Positions 1 to 8,434 of a stretch of 64,000 bases of DNA are shown piece by piece. This stretch comes from Chloroflexota bacterium. GTDB taxonomy: Bacteria > Chloroflexota > UBA11872 > UBA12225 > JAJDUF01. Location: assembly GCA_022826725.1 (NCBI GenBank), contig JAJDUF010000007.1, forward strand, positions 105,626-169,625. The letters run 5' to 3'. A program made the translations under genes and the position numbers. Numbering within the stretch: the first letter of the stretch is position 1; every line of letters begins with the position of its first letter. The notes beneath the pieces are model-generated. The model saw only the letters and a program-made list of their open reading frames with translations, did no database searches and was not told the origin of the DNA.

Positions 1-48
1 CGGCGCCGGCGCGATGGCGGCGCTGATGGCGCTGCGCTGACAGAGCGG

Positions 49-813
49 GTGGACGCGGCCGCTACGGAATCGCCGCGCCGGCGCGAGGCCGTGATTGACG
101 TCTCCTTTACTATTGAGCCGGGTCAACTGGTCGCGCTCGTCGGGCCGAGCGGCGCCGGCAAAACGACGCTCACCTACCTGGTGCCGCGCTTCTACGACCC
201 GGACGAGGGCAGTGTCTTCTTGGACGGTCACGACCTGCGGGACGTGACGCAGGAATCGCTGGCGCAGCAGTTCGGCATCGTGATGCAGGAAACCTTCCTC
301 TTCCACGCCTCGGTGCGGGAGAACCTGTTGTACGCGCGACCCGCGGCCACCGAGGCCGAGATGATTGCGGCGGCACAGGCCGCGGCGATTCACGATTTCG
401 TTGCCGGTCTGCCGGAGGGCTATGACACCGTGGTCGGTGAGCGTGGCTTCCGCCTCTCCGGCGGCGAGCGCCAGCGGGTCTCCATTGCCCGCGCGATTCT
501 GAAGGACCCGCGCATACTCATCTTGGACGAGGCCACCAGTTCGCTGGACTCTACGTCGGAGGCGCTGATCCAGGCGGCGCTCGAACCGCTGATGAAGGGC
601 CGCACGAGCATTGTCATCGCCCACCGCCTTTCGACGATCCTGGCTGCCGACAAGATTCTGGTGCTCGATAAGGGGCGCCTGGTCGAGCATGGGAGTCACG
701 AGGACCTGCTCGCCAAGGGTGGCCTGTATGCCGAGCTGTATCGCATCCAGTTCCGGGGCCGGCATCGCGAGCGGGCTGCGCTTGGCTCGATGGCACCGGT
801 GGCTGGGGGGTAG
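49..813 (+). CDS. ABC transporter ATP-binding protein, 5' end abnormal or cut
   Basis: Nucleotide-binding domain of an exporter-type ABC transporter, which would power export from the cytoplasmic face of the membrane. Visible motifs are Walker [11 protein letters not shown]-loop region MQETFLF, signature LSGGERQR, Walker B ILILDEA and H-loop IAHRLST. GTG at 49 is the first start, but the frame is open back to base 1, so the true start may lie outside the window. The usual beta strand before the D-V-S-F segment (normally V-x-F-x-x-V-x-F-x-Y) and any transmembrane domain are missing. Another frame ends with a stop at base 38-40 and reads like a protein C-terminus. The N-terminus may therefore be rearranged or frameshifted. 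The C-terminus looks complete. Confidence 0.75.
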   Translation: MDAAATESPRRREAVIDVSFTIEPGQLVALVGPSGAGKTTLTYLVPRFYDPDEGSVFLDGHDLRDVTQESLAQQFGIVMQETFLFHASVRENLLYARPAATEAEMIAAAQAAAIHDFVAGLPEGYDTVVGERGFRLSGGERQRVSIARAILKDPRILILDEATSSLDSTSEALIQAALEPLMKGRTSIVIAHRLSTILAADKILVLDKGRLVEHGSHEDLLAKGGLYAELYRIQFRGRHRERAALGSMAPVAGG

Positions 814-815
814 CG

Positions 816-1310
816 ATGAGCGCACAATCTTGGCGAGATCGGGTGACGCTCGGCGGGGTGTGGCTGGCGCTGGCCGCGGCTATCGTAGCCTGTCTGTTCC
901 TCATTTGGTGGCCCGATTTCTATACCGGGACCGTCACCGAGCTTGGGGCCGACGGCACGCGTCGTGCGTTCACGCAAAGCATCTCATTGATCGAGGAGAA
1001 CGGCCCGCAGATCATCGCTGTGCTGCTGGTGCCGGTGGCGTTGGCGCTGATCGCGCTCGGGATCGTCTTCATGCGTGCCCAGTGGCGCTGGGCACGCTGG
1101 CTGCTGTGGGGCGTGACGCTGCTCGCGTGGGTGTTCTCGGTGCTGGGATCATTCACGGTGGGGCTGTTTTACCTGCCGGCCGCCGCCCTCCTGCTCCTGG
1201 CCGCGCTCGTCATGCCGCCCGCCAGCACCCCAGTGGAGGAGCCGACGGAGGCGCCGGCAGCGGCGTGGCGCCGGGAGCGGCGCCCAGGGCGAACGGGTGG
1301 GCGGGAGTAG
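816..1310 (+). CDS. Hypothetical four-helix membrane protein
   Basis: A 164-residue protein with about four hydrophobic segments: a helix near residues 12-31, an extracytoplasmic-looking loop of about 30 residues, then helices near 65-85, 90-110 and 112-132. A charged, Pro/Ala/Arg-rich tail follows. The ATG lies two bases after the stop of the ABC gene, so the two are probably co-transcribed. I recognise no family, and the link to transport rests only on position. The gene is followed by a repeat array. Confidence 0.6.
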   Translation: MSAQSWRDRVTLGGVWLALAAAIVACLFLIWWPDFYTGTVTELGADGTRRAFTQSISLIEENGPQIIAVLLVPVALALIALGIVFMRAQWRWARWLLWGVTLLAWVFSVLGSFTVGLFYLPAAALLLLAALVMPPASTPVEEPTEAPAAAWRRERRPGRTGGRE

Positions 1311-1590
1311 GGGGTGGGTATTGGACCTAACCCCCGACCCCTTCCCTCTAGGGAAGGGGAGTCCACGCGGCAACAGGCCGCTGTGAGGAAGGGGGTGTTT
1401 CCCTCACCCCGTCCCTCTCCCAGGGGGAGAGGGAGTGGATTCCGCCGCAATGACGGGAGTGGCCAGCCATCAATCTGTCGGCAGCAGGAGAAACCTACCC
1501 CTGTGAGGAGTCGTGGCCCCCACCCTAGCCCTCCCCCGTGGCAACGGGGGAGGGAACTCTGCAGGCCTGTGCCGCCGTCCACCCATCGCC
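1311..1590. repeat. Array of palindromic intergenic repeats
   Basis: About 300 bases without a gene hold at least three imperfect palindromes of the form pyrimidine-rich arm, short loop, purine-rich arm: CCCTTCCCTCTAGGGAAGGG near 1340-1361, a CCCTCTCCC/GGGAGAGGG unit near 1410-1435, and a CCCTCCCCC/GGGGGAGGG unit near 1530-1555. A degenerate GATTCCGCCGCAATGACGG module lies near 1438-1457. The same modules recur throughout the window. Confidence 0.75.
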
Positions 1591-1608
1591 ATAGGGTGGC
1601 CGAATGCC

Positions 1609-2037
1609 CTACGCCAGATAATGCAGCATTAGGTAGACGATCCAGCCGGTAGCGACGACGTAGAGCCACATGGGTAGGGTGATCCGGGCGAGGCGGCGAT
1701 GACGGGTGAAGCTGCGGCGGAGGGCGAGTGCGATGGTGACCAGGACGAGCGGCCCCACGATAACCGCCAGGACCATGTGTGAGCCTAAGATGCCGAGGTA
1801 GGCGACGCGGACGAGGCCCTCGCCGGCGAACAGCTTGGTCTCGAAGAGCAGGGCGCGGGTCACGTACACGACGAGAAAGAGCGCCGCGAACACCGTGGCG
1901 GTAATCATGCAGCGTTGGTGATACGCGACCTGCTGGCGGCGGATGAAGTAGAAGCCGGTGAGCAGGAAGATGCCACTGATGCCGATGAGGATGGCATTGA
2001 GCAGCGGCAGCCAGGTTGGCCAGAAGTCGGTAGTCAT
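1609..2037 (-). CDS. DUF420 family membrane protein
   Basis: A 142-residue membrane protein with four predicted helices and histidines at helix ends (AYHQR, LGSHM). The N-terminal pattern of proline-tryptophan residues leading into LLNAILIGISGIFLL fits DUF420 (YozB-like) proteins. These often lie near heme-copper oxidase genes, and their biochemical role is unsettled. I chose the ATG at 2037 because the upstream reading frame overlaps the methyltransferase gene and has no membrane-protein character. It lies 14 bases downstream of the methyltransferase stop, so the two probably form an operon. The cytochrome c gene diverging from 3008 supports a respiratory context. Confidence 0.75.
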   Translation of the reverse strand: MTTDFWPTWLPLLNAILIGISGIFLLTGFYFIRRQQVAYHQRCMITATVFAALFLVVYVTRALLFETKLFAGEGLVRVAYLGILGSHMVLAVIVGPLVLVTIALALRRSFTRHRRLARITLPMWLYVVATGWIVYLMLHYLA

Positions 2038-2051
2038 CGGTCGTTCCGCGC

Positions 2052-2861
2052 TTACGGCTTGGTCGCCTTGAGCGAGAAGGTGAGCGGCAGGAGCGGCTCC
2101 TGTCCCGGCAGCCGCCACCAGCCGTCGGCGCCTTGCTCCAGGCCCGGCAGGCATTGCCAGCCCGCAAACGGGAACTCGTGGAGATACTCCAGGCGCAGCC
2201 CTTGGGTTGTGAGGGCGCTCACGATGTCGCCCAGCGGATGCTGCCACTCGTAGTGAACGTTGTGGACGGTCGCGGCTTGCGGTGCGGCATAGGAGCCTGA
2301 TGATTCCCAGCGCGTTGGCTCGGGATCGAAGTACGGGGAGGCAAGCTGCGGCGTTGGTGCTGCTGCCGCGGTGTCACCAAAGGTATTGGCGAACGGATGC
2401 TGCTCACGAATATAGAAGGTGCCGCCGGGCCGCAGGAAGTGGGCGACAACCTCGCCCCAGCGCCGTATGTCGGGGAGCCAGCCGAGCACGCCGGCGGACG
2501 TAAACACAATATCGAACTGCTCGGTCAATACCTGTGGCAAGTCGTAGAGATTGGCGCAGACGAAACGAGCGGGGATCGCCAACTCGGCGCTCAGGGACTG
2601 CGCGAGGGCGATGGCTTGGTCCGAGAAGTCCGCGCCGGTGACATGGGCACCGCGTCTTGCCCACGACAGCGTGTCCATACCGAAGTGGCATTGGAGATGC
2701 AGCAGGGACTTACCGGCGACCGGACCTAGCTCGGAAAGCTCAATGGACTTGAGCGAGCACCGGCCGGCCTTGAAGCCGGCCAGATCGTAGAATGCCGAGT
2801 CGCGGTGTAGCGGCACGCGCTCATCCCAGAGCGCGCGATTGGCCGGCAAGTACGAGTCCAT
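2052..2861 (-). CDS. Class I SAM-dependent methyltransferase
   Basis: A 269-residue cytoplasmic protein with a class I Rossmann methyltransferase core. Motif I is SLLHLQCHFGMDTLSWARRG, followed by the acidic V-T-G-A-D-F-S segment, FDIVFTSAGVLGWL as the motif II region, and FLRPGGTFYIREQHP. The substrate is unknown; small-molecule methylation is most likely from the size. The ATG at 2861 precedes the family-typical start SYLPANRALWDERV. The upstream reading frame lies in the divergent promoter region shared with the cytochrome c gene and is not coding-like. The DUF420 gene follows on the same strand. Confidence 0.8.
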   Translation of the reverse strand: MDSYLPANRALWDERVPLHRDSAFYDLAGFKAGRCSLKSIELSELGPVAGKSLLHLQCHFGMDTLSWARRGAHVTGADFSDQAIALAQSLSAELAIPARFVCANLYDLPQVLTEQFDIVFTSAGVLGWLPDIRRWGEVVAHFLRPGGTFYIREQHPFANTFGDTAAAAPTPQLASPYFDPEPTRWESSGSYAAPQAATVHNVHYEWQHPLGDIVSALTTQGLRLEYLHEFPFAGWQCLPGLEQGADGWWRLPGQEPLLPLTFSLKATKP

Positions 2862-3007
2862 GCTCCTGCCCACGTCGTGGTCGGCGTTGTCTCGCGCTAG
2901 AGTAGAGTATAGAGGCTCGGCCGGTCGGCACGGACGCTCGGGAGCCTGTAAAATCTCTTTCGGTTCATTGCGGCCGGACACTATGCAGAGGGAGATAGGG
3001 AACAAGC

Positions 3008-4150
3008 ATGATCGGTCCATTCGGCGGCACGGCCGATCTCACCGCGGTGTTCTTCGTGGTGGTGATGGTCGTTGGCGCCCTCGTGGCGCTGCTTTCCTAC
3101 GAGTTCTGGGGGCGCGGCGCCTGGTGGTTTGGGCTAGGGCTGGTGGGTACGGCTGCGGTACTGCTGCTCTTCCGGGCGCTGGCCGGGGGCATGGTCGGCC
3201 CGTTCGGCGGCAACTCGGATGCGCTTCTGATCGGCGTCGTGGCCGCGGTGTCCATTGGCCTGGTGTTCCTGCTCCTAACTCACGAGCTTGACGAGCAGTA
3301 CGGGCATATCACGTTCTGGGCCGGGGTAGGTCTCATAGCGGCGGCGCTCCTGCTCATCGCCATCGGCCAGTCGGTCGCGGCGATGCTGGCGTTGGTTGGT
3401 GGCGGTGTCATCGTCGCGCTCCTGTTGCAGGTAGCGCCGCGCGTGCTGCTGCACTACGCGCAGTTTCGGTATTGGGGCCACGGTGCTTGGTGGGGCGGGT
3501 TGGCGCTGCTGGTGGCGGCGTTGGTCATGCTCGGCCTGGGACGCACGGCGCCCGCTACCGCGCTCATCCTCGCGGGGGTGGTGGTCCTGTGGGTGCTGGC
3601 GCTGGTGATGCCCCAGATCACGCGCCGCTATACCCAGTGGGAAGAACAGTGGACGGTCACGGGTGAGGCGCTGTCGGTGCAGGATCGGCGTTTCGAGCGG
3701 TCGCGGTACACCACGCTGGCGATGGGAACGCTGGCGCTCGTCGGAGTCGTCGCCTGGGTTGGCGGCGTGCCGGCGCCACGGGAGGACGCGGCCGAGGTGC
3801 AGACGGGGCCGCTGTTCGAGTTCACGGTGGACGACGAGTTGGCGACCCAGGGCCAAGCCATCTTTCTGGAGTATGGTTGTCAGGCCTGCCACAACGTCGA
3901 AAGCCGCACCGGCGGCGTGGGACCCAGCCTGGTCGGCATATTTGCCAAGATGGAGCGATTGGAACGCGGCGAAGAAGTGCTCGTAGACGAGGAGTACCTC
4001 CGGGAATCAATCGTGGACCCGAATGCCAAGATTGTTCGAGGCTACCAGGGCGCGGTGATGATGGGGGGCATCCAAGCCAATCACGAGGCGATCAGCCAGC
4101 CCGAGACCGTGAACGCGCTGGTGGAGTTCATCAAGAGCCTCGCGGATTAG
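3008..4150 (+). CDS. Polytopic membrane protein with C-terminal cytochrome c domain
   Basis: A 380-residue protein. The first ~265 residues hold roughly eight or nine hydrophobic helices. The rest is an extracytoplasmic c-type cytochrome domain with heme site C291-Q-A-C-H and a methionine-rich VMMGG segment as the likely sixth ligand. The fold resembles the cytochrome c tail of some CoxB subunits. The N-terminal helices contain internal repeats: M-x-GPFGG occurs at residue 1 and near residue 62, and YxFWGRGAWW / FRYWGHGAWWGG recur near 32 and 155. The likely role is membrane-bound electron transfer to a terminal oxidase, inferred from the heme site and the nearby DUF420 gene. The start is preceded by a purine-rich GAGGGAGATAGGG ribosome site. 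Confidence 0.75.
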   Translation: MIGPFGGTADLTAVFFVVVMVVGALVALLSYEFWGRGAWWFGLGLVGTAAVLLLFRALAGGMVGPFGGNSDALLIGVVAAVSIGLVFLLLTHELDEQYGHITFWAGVGLIAAALLLIAIGQSVAAMLALVGGGVIVALLLQVAPRVLLHYAQFRYWGHGAWWGGLALLVAALVMLGLGRTAPATALILAGVVVLWVLALVMPQITRRYTQWEEQWTVTGEALSVQDRRFERSRYTTLAMGTLALVGVVAWVGGVPAPREDAAEVQTGPLFEFTVDDELATQGQAIFLEYGCQACHNVESRTGGVGPSLVGIFAKMERLERGEEVLVDEEYLRESIVDPNAKIVRGYQGAVMMGGIQANHEAISQPETVNALVEFIKSLAD

Positions 4151-4192
4151 CTCCTCACCCCCGGCCCTGCTCCACAAGTGGAGAGGGGAGAT
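4151..4192. repeat. CTCACCCC-type palindromic repeat
   Basis: One copy of the dispersed module: CTCACCCCCGGCCCTG followed by CTCCACAAGTGGAG (a perfect inverted repeat) and AGGGGAG. It directly follows the cytochrome c stop and may fold into a 3' hairpin. There is no clear U-tract. Confidence 0.65.
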
Positions 4193-4253
4193 CGCTTGGC
4201 GCAGCGCGGCTGCCATGTACCATCCTGTGACTATGTGAGAGCAGGGACGCGCA

Positions 4254-4898
4254 GTGGATATTGACGACGTAAGCAACCTGTGGCTGGCTGAGGAGCTACA
4301 CCGGCAAGGTGGCGTGCAGTTCGGTGACTTCACCTTGGGTCGCAGCACTCGGCACTCGCCCATCTACATTGATGTGAAGGTGCTGCTGCGGGTGCCGCAG
4401 GTGCTCCGTCGCGCGGCCGAGCTGATTGTGCAGGAGACGCAGGCGGAGTTAGGACGGCGGCGCGGGCGGTTCGTGCCTTTCGATCTGGTGGCCGGCGTGC
4501 CCTTTGGCGGTCTCCACCTGGCGACGGCGTTCGCCATTCAGAGCGATACGCCCATGATCTATGCGATCCCGCACCACGATGGCAGCCGGGAACGGGTGCT
4601 GGAGGGGCACTACCGGCCGGGCCAGCAGGTGCTCATCGTTGACGACCTGATGACGACCGGCGGGAGCTTCCTCGAAACGCAGCGGGTGCTCACGGAGGCG
4701 GGCCTGCGCGTGCGAGACGCCATTGTGCTGGTGGATCGCGATCAGGGCGGGGCCGAACGCTTGCGGCGACATGGGATACAGCTGGTTTCGATCCTGCGGT
4801 TGCCGGTCATGCTTACGTACTACATGTCGCAGGGCTACATTTCCGAGGACCAGTACCAGCGCAGTATGGAGTACGTGCGGACGCACCGTGCGGACTAG
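4254..4898 (+). CDS. pyrE: Orotate phosphoribosyltransferase-like protein
   Basis: A 214-residue type I phosphoribosyltransferase. The PRPP-binding loop is VLIVDDLMTTGGSF (about residues 124-137), and the N-terminal FGDFTLGRSTRHSPIYID segment corresponds to the OPRTase hood that binds orotate. It would convert orotate and PRPP to OMP in pyrimidine synthesis. The GTG at 4254 gives a normal length and places the hood helix correctly. No other pyr genes are adjacent, so an orotate PRTase paralogue with another substrate is possible. Confidence 0.82.
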   Translation: MDIDDVSNLWLAEELHRQGGVQFGDFTLGRSTRHSPIYIDVKVLLRVPQVLRRAAELIVQETQAELGRRRGRFVPFDLVAGVPFGGLHLATAFAIQSDTPMIYAIPHHDGSRERVLEGHYRPGQQVLIVDDLMTTGGSFLETQRVLTEAGLRVRDAIVLVDRDQGGAERLRRHGIQLVSILRLPVMLTYYMSQGYISEDQYQRSMEYVRTHRAD

Positions 4899-5009
4899 GG
4901 CTTGGGGCTGCGGATGGCGCCACGGTAGCGCAAGCCGCAAGGTGGTGGAGGTGGAGCGTGGACCGGTCCGGTGAGGAATGTCCTCGCCAGACCGGGGGCA
5001 GTGTGACCT

Positions 5010-6170
5010 ATGGCTGGCCGACGCTTGCAGATAACGTTGCAACCCGGCGTATTGCGCTGGGCGCGAGAGCGTGCCGGCATCAGCCCTGAGGAGTTGGCGC
5101 GCAAGATACAGGTGAAGCCTGAGCGCGTTGTCGAATGGGAAAAATCCGGCCGGATCAGCATTGCCCAGACGGATAATCTCGCCAGGAGCACCCACACTCC
5201 ACTTGGCTTTCTGTATCTGGCAGAGCCGCCCACGGACCAGTTGCCGATACCAGACTTCCGCACCCGGAGACAGAGCGGCTTACCGCCGAGTCCCGACCTG
5301 CTGGAGACGGTCGAGAGTATGCAGCGTCGTCAATCCTGGATGCGCGATGAGCTTATTGCCGAGGGCGCCGCCCCGCTGGACTTCATCGGCGCTTGGGGAA
5401 CGGATGACTCCCCGCTGGAGGCGGCCCGTGCCATGCGCGATGCGCTCCGGCTCGCCGACGGCTGGGCGGCACAGGAATCTACTTGGACGGACGCGCTGAG
5501 GCGTTTGCGGGACCAAGCGGAGGATGCCGGAGTGCTGGTGGTTCGCAATGGTGTCGTAGGAAACGATACACGCCGTAAGCTCGACCCAGGGGAGTTTCAA
5601 GGTTTTGCCCTGGTTGACGAATATGCTCCGCTCGTCTTTGTCAATGGCGCCGACTTCAAGGCGGCCCAGATGTTCACGCTCGTGCATGAGCTGGCGCATC
5701 TGCTTGTTGGTGAGACCGGAGTCTCTCGTTTCCGAGACTTCCGACCGGTGGACCATGCGACGGAACAGTTTTGCAACCGGGCGGCCGCGGAGTTTCTGGT
5801 GCCGGAGAGCGAGCTACAAGCCTTTTGGCCCACTGCGAGGGGCGGGATTGATCCCTACGAGGCCATTGCCCGACGGTTCAAGGTGAGCTCGCTGGTGGCT
5901 GCGCGCCGCACCCTTGATCTCAAGTTGATTGACGAGGATGCCTTCTCCAGTTTCTATCGGGATCAGGAATGGCATGAGAAGCGAAGTAGCGAACCGGGTG
6001 GCGGAGATTTCTGGAGAGTCCAGAAGTGGCGCCTCGGCCCTCGCTTTGGTGGCGCAATAGTACGTGCGGTTAAGGAAGGACGCCTACTCTACCGAGAGGC
6101 ATACAATCTCACCAATCTACGAGGAGATTCCTTCGAAAGAATACCGGAAAAAATGGGGGTGCTGCTGTAG
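5010..6170 (+). CDS. XRE-family HTH / ImmA-IrrE metallopeptidase antitoxin
   Basis: A 386-residue protein with an N-terminal helix-turn-helix (about 10-70; WARERAGISPEELARKI, then V-x-x-W-E-x-S-G) and a COG2856/M78 peptidase domain. The zinc motif is H226-E-L-A-H, with a downstream glutamate in AAAEFLVPE. It probably binds the operon promoter and may be cleaved or act as a protease. The downstream PIN toxin gene overlaps its stop codon, which is the standard arrangement of this toxin-antitoxin type. Codon use becomes AT-richer towards the 3' end and into the PIN gene, suggesting horizontal acquisition. Confidence 0.88.
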   Translation: MAGRRLQITLQPGVLRWARERAGISPEELARKIQVKPERVVEWEKSGRISIAQTDNLARSTHTPLGFLYLAEPPTDQLPIPDFRTRRQSGLPPSPDLLETVESMQRRQSWMRDELIAEGAAPLDFIGAWGTDDSPLEAARAMRDALRLADGWAAQESTWTDALRRLRDQAEDAGVLVVRNGVVGNDTRRKLDPGEFQGFALVDEYAPLVFVNGADFKAAQMFTLVHELAHLLVGETGVSRFRDFRPVDHATEQFCNRAAAEFLVPESELQAFWPTARGGIDPYEAIARRFKVSSLVAARRTLDLKLIDEDAFSSFYRDQEWHEKRSSEPGGGDFWRVQKWRLGPRFGGAIVRAVKEGRLLYREAYNLTNLRGDSFERIPEKMGVLL

Positions 6171-6694
6171 TGAGACAGGAACAACCTTTGTTCGTGCTGG
6201 ATACGAATGTTTTCATAGAAGCTCATCGCCGTTACTACGCGCAGGACCTATGCCCGGGATTCTGGGAGTGCTTGAATCACTACTGCCGGGAACAGCGGCT
6301 GTTGAGCATTGATCGAGTTCGGAACGAGATACTTGCTACCAGCACACCGGATATGCTGGTTGATTGGGTGAGTCGGGCGCCAAGTGCGTTGTTCGCATCA
6401 TCGGCGGAGCCGCCGGTTATACATGCGTTTACGGAGATGGTGAATTGGGTGCGAGAGAATGAGCAGTTTCTGCCTGAGGCGCGAGCGGAGTTCGCAAGGG
6501 TAGCGGATGGCTGGCTCGTGGCCTATGCTAGGGTCCACAACGCGGTCGTAGTTACGCACGAGGTATTTGGCGCAGAGGTGCGTAGAAAGGTGCCGCTGCC
6601 GAATGTGTGTAGGGAGTTCGGCGTTGAGTACCGAGACACCTTCGGGATGCTGCGTGAGCTTGAGGTTCGTTTTGCCTGGAGACGCCCTGAATAA
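6170..6694 (+). CDS. DUF4411 PIN-domain toxin
   Basis: A 174-residue PIN-fold protein of the DUF4411 family. The opening FVLDTNVFIEAHRRYY carries the first catalytic aspartate. A conserved glutamate lies in SIDRVRNEI, and further acidic residues follow. It is predicted to be a metal-dependent RNase toxin neutralised by the preceding XRE/ImmA protein. The GTG start shares one base with the TAG of the antitoxin gene (TAGTG), indicating translational coupling. Base composition is AT-richer than the surrounding genes. Confidence 0.87.
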   Translation: MRQEQPLFVLDTNVFIEAHRRYYAQDLCPGFWECLNHYCREQRLLSIDRVRNEILATSTPDMLVDWVSRAPSALFASSAEPPVIHAFTEMVNWVRENEQFLPEARAEFARVADGWLVAYARVHNAVVVTHEVFGAEVRRKVPLPNVCREFGVEYRDTFGMLRELEVRFAWRRPE

Positions 6695-6762
6695 CCGCTG
6701 GCACCGATAGACTCTCGTGCCGACTGTGTGTAGTCGAGCAACAACGATGTAAGGAGCATGAT

Positions 6763-8346
6763 ATGGCTGATGGCTTGAGCTTGGATCGTCGCCACTTTCT
6801 CGTCGCCGGAGCGGCGACGGTAGGCGTGGTTGCTTGTGGGCCGACCGAGGAGGCAACGCCACCGCCGCCGCAACAGCAGCCGGAGCAGGCTGCCGAGCAG
6901 CCGACGCCGGCGCCGCAGCCGGGCGGAATTCTGCGGGTAGGCACGCCGGGCACGCCGTCGGGGTTGGACCCGGCGATTATGAACAACGGCGAAGCCTATA
7001 TCCTCAATATGAACACGCACGACAACCTGGTCTACCTGAATCCCCAGCTCGAATACGAGCCGCAGCTGGCCGAGGCCTGGTCGTCGAACGACGACTTGAC
7101 TGTGTGGACCTTCAAGCTGCGCCAGGGTGTCAAGTTCCATCACGGCAAAGACTTCAACGCCGACGATGTGATTTTCACGTTCAAGCGGCTGCTCGATCCC
7201 GAGACCAAGTCGGCGATCCGCAGTGTGATGGAGCCGATCCAGGACGTTGCGGCGGTGGACCCGCACACGGTGAGGTTCGCTTTGAAAGGCCCCCATGCCA
7301 CGTTCCCGGCCTTGATGTCGCCCCGGCAGGCGGCCATTGTGGCGAGTGACCGCACGGCGGAGCAACTCAAGTCGGAGCCGTCGGGGACGGGGCCGTTCAA
7401 GATGCAGGAGTTCAAGCCCGACGAGCGGACGATCATCGTCCGCAACCCGGACTACTGGCAGGCGGATCGTCCGCGCGTGGACGAGGTGCATTTTCTAGTG
7501 ATGAAGGAGCAGGGCGCGCAGGCGGCGGCGCTCATTGGCGGCTCGATCCACATGATGTTCACCGTGAGCATGGACGTCGTGCCGCAACTCCAGTCGAACT
7601 CGAATACGAGCGTGTCAGTGAAGGAAAGCGGTGCGTTTACCGATCTGGTGACGAACACGCAGTTGGCGCCGTTCCAGGACAACCGGGTGCGGACCGCCTT
7701 CAAGCTGATCGCGGATCGGGAGGCGTTGCGGCAGGCGGTGTTCTCCGGCTTTGGGTCGCTCGGGAACGATGATCCGATTGCGCCCATCGTGCCGGAGCAC
7801 AACGACTCGCTGGCCCCGCGCGAGCAGGATGTGGCCCAGGCCAAGCGGTTGTTGGAGGAAGCGGGCTTTGACTTCAGCCAAGAGATCGTGCTGCACAACA
7901 ATGCCAAGCGCCCCGACCACCAGGCGCTGGCGCTGGCCTATCAGGAGCAGGCCAAGCAGGCCGGGATCAACTTGAAGATCGAGCGGCACGAGGACAACGT
8001 GTACTGGTCGAACGTGTGGCTGAAGGTGCCGTTCTGCATTGTCAACTGGCAGTGGCGTCCCAACATTGACGAGCTATGCTCGATCATGCTGCACTCCGAG
8101 GCCAAGTGGAACGAGTCGTTCCACAAGAACGCGGAGGTGGACGAACTGATCGCCAAGGGGCGGGCCGAGCGGGACCCGGCGCAGCGCAAGGCGATCTACG
8201 GGCGCATCCAGGAGATCGTCTCGAACGAGTATGGTCTGATTGTTCCCTTCCACTGGCCGAACATCAACGCGCTCCACAAGAGCGTCAAGGGCCACGTCAT
8301 CCATCCCGTTACGTGGCTCGATCTGCGCGGCGTCTCGTTGGATTAG
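6763..8346 (+). CDS. ABC transporter substrate-binding lipoprotein, family 5
   Basis: A 527-residue solute-binding protein of the dipeptide/oligopeptide/nickel type (SBP_bac_5). The N-terminus has twin arginines (DRRHFLVAG) and a lipobox ending VVAC, then a Pro/Gln/Glu linker, so it is probably exported by Tat and anchored to the membrane as a lipoprotein. Family signatures include the L-A-E-A-W segment, WTFKLRQGVKFHHGKDF near residue 115 and GTGPFKMQEF near 208. No permease or ATPase genes lie next to it, so the substrate and partners are unknown. An ATGTAAGGAGCATGAT ribosome site supports the ATG at 6763. Confidence 0.88.
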   Translation: MADGLSLDRRHFLVAGAATVGVVACGPTEEATPPPPQQQPEQAAEQPTPAPQPGGILRVGTPGTPSGLDPAIMNNGEAYILNMNTHDNLVYLNPQLEYEPQLAEAWSSNDDLTVWTFKLRQGVKFHHGKDFNADDVIFTFKRLLDPETKSAIRSVMEPIQDVAAVDPHTVRFALKGPHATFPALMSPRQAAIVASDRTAEQLKSEPSGTGPFKMQEFKPDERTIIVRNPDYWQADRPRVDEVHFLVMKEQGAQAAALIGGSIHMMFTVSMDVVPQLQSNSNTSVSVKESGAFTDLVTNTQLAPFQDNRVRTAFKLIADREALRQAVFSGFGSLGNDDPIAPIVPEHNDSLAPREQDVAQAKRLLEEAGFDFSQEIVLHNNAKRPDHQALALAYQEQAKQAGINLKIERHEDNVYWSNVWLKVPFCIVNWQWRPNIDELCSIMLHSEAKWNESFHKNAEVDELIAKGRAERDPAQRKAIYGRIQEIVSNEYGLIVPFHWPNINALHKSVKGHVIHPVTWLDLRGVSLD

Positions 8347-8434
8347 TTGTTGGTTTTTAGCGGGCGCAGTGGTGGTGGCTATGCTTATATTTAAGCGGGC
8401 GCCGCGTCGCCGCAGCTAGAAGCCGGAGGGTGGT

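Noticed and set aside
1311..1590. A possible CRISPR array
   Set aside because: The repeated units are palindromes of unequal length with irregular spacing and no constant repeat-spacer pattern. No cas genes are present.
1169..2167. A long minus-strand open frame of more than 300 codons
   Set aside because: It runs antisense through repeats and the DUF420 gene in another frame. Its composition is Arg/Pro-rich shadow sequence of high-GC DNA.
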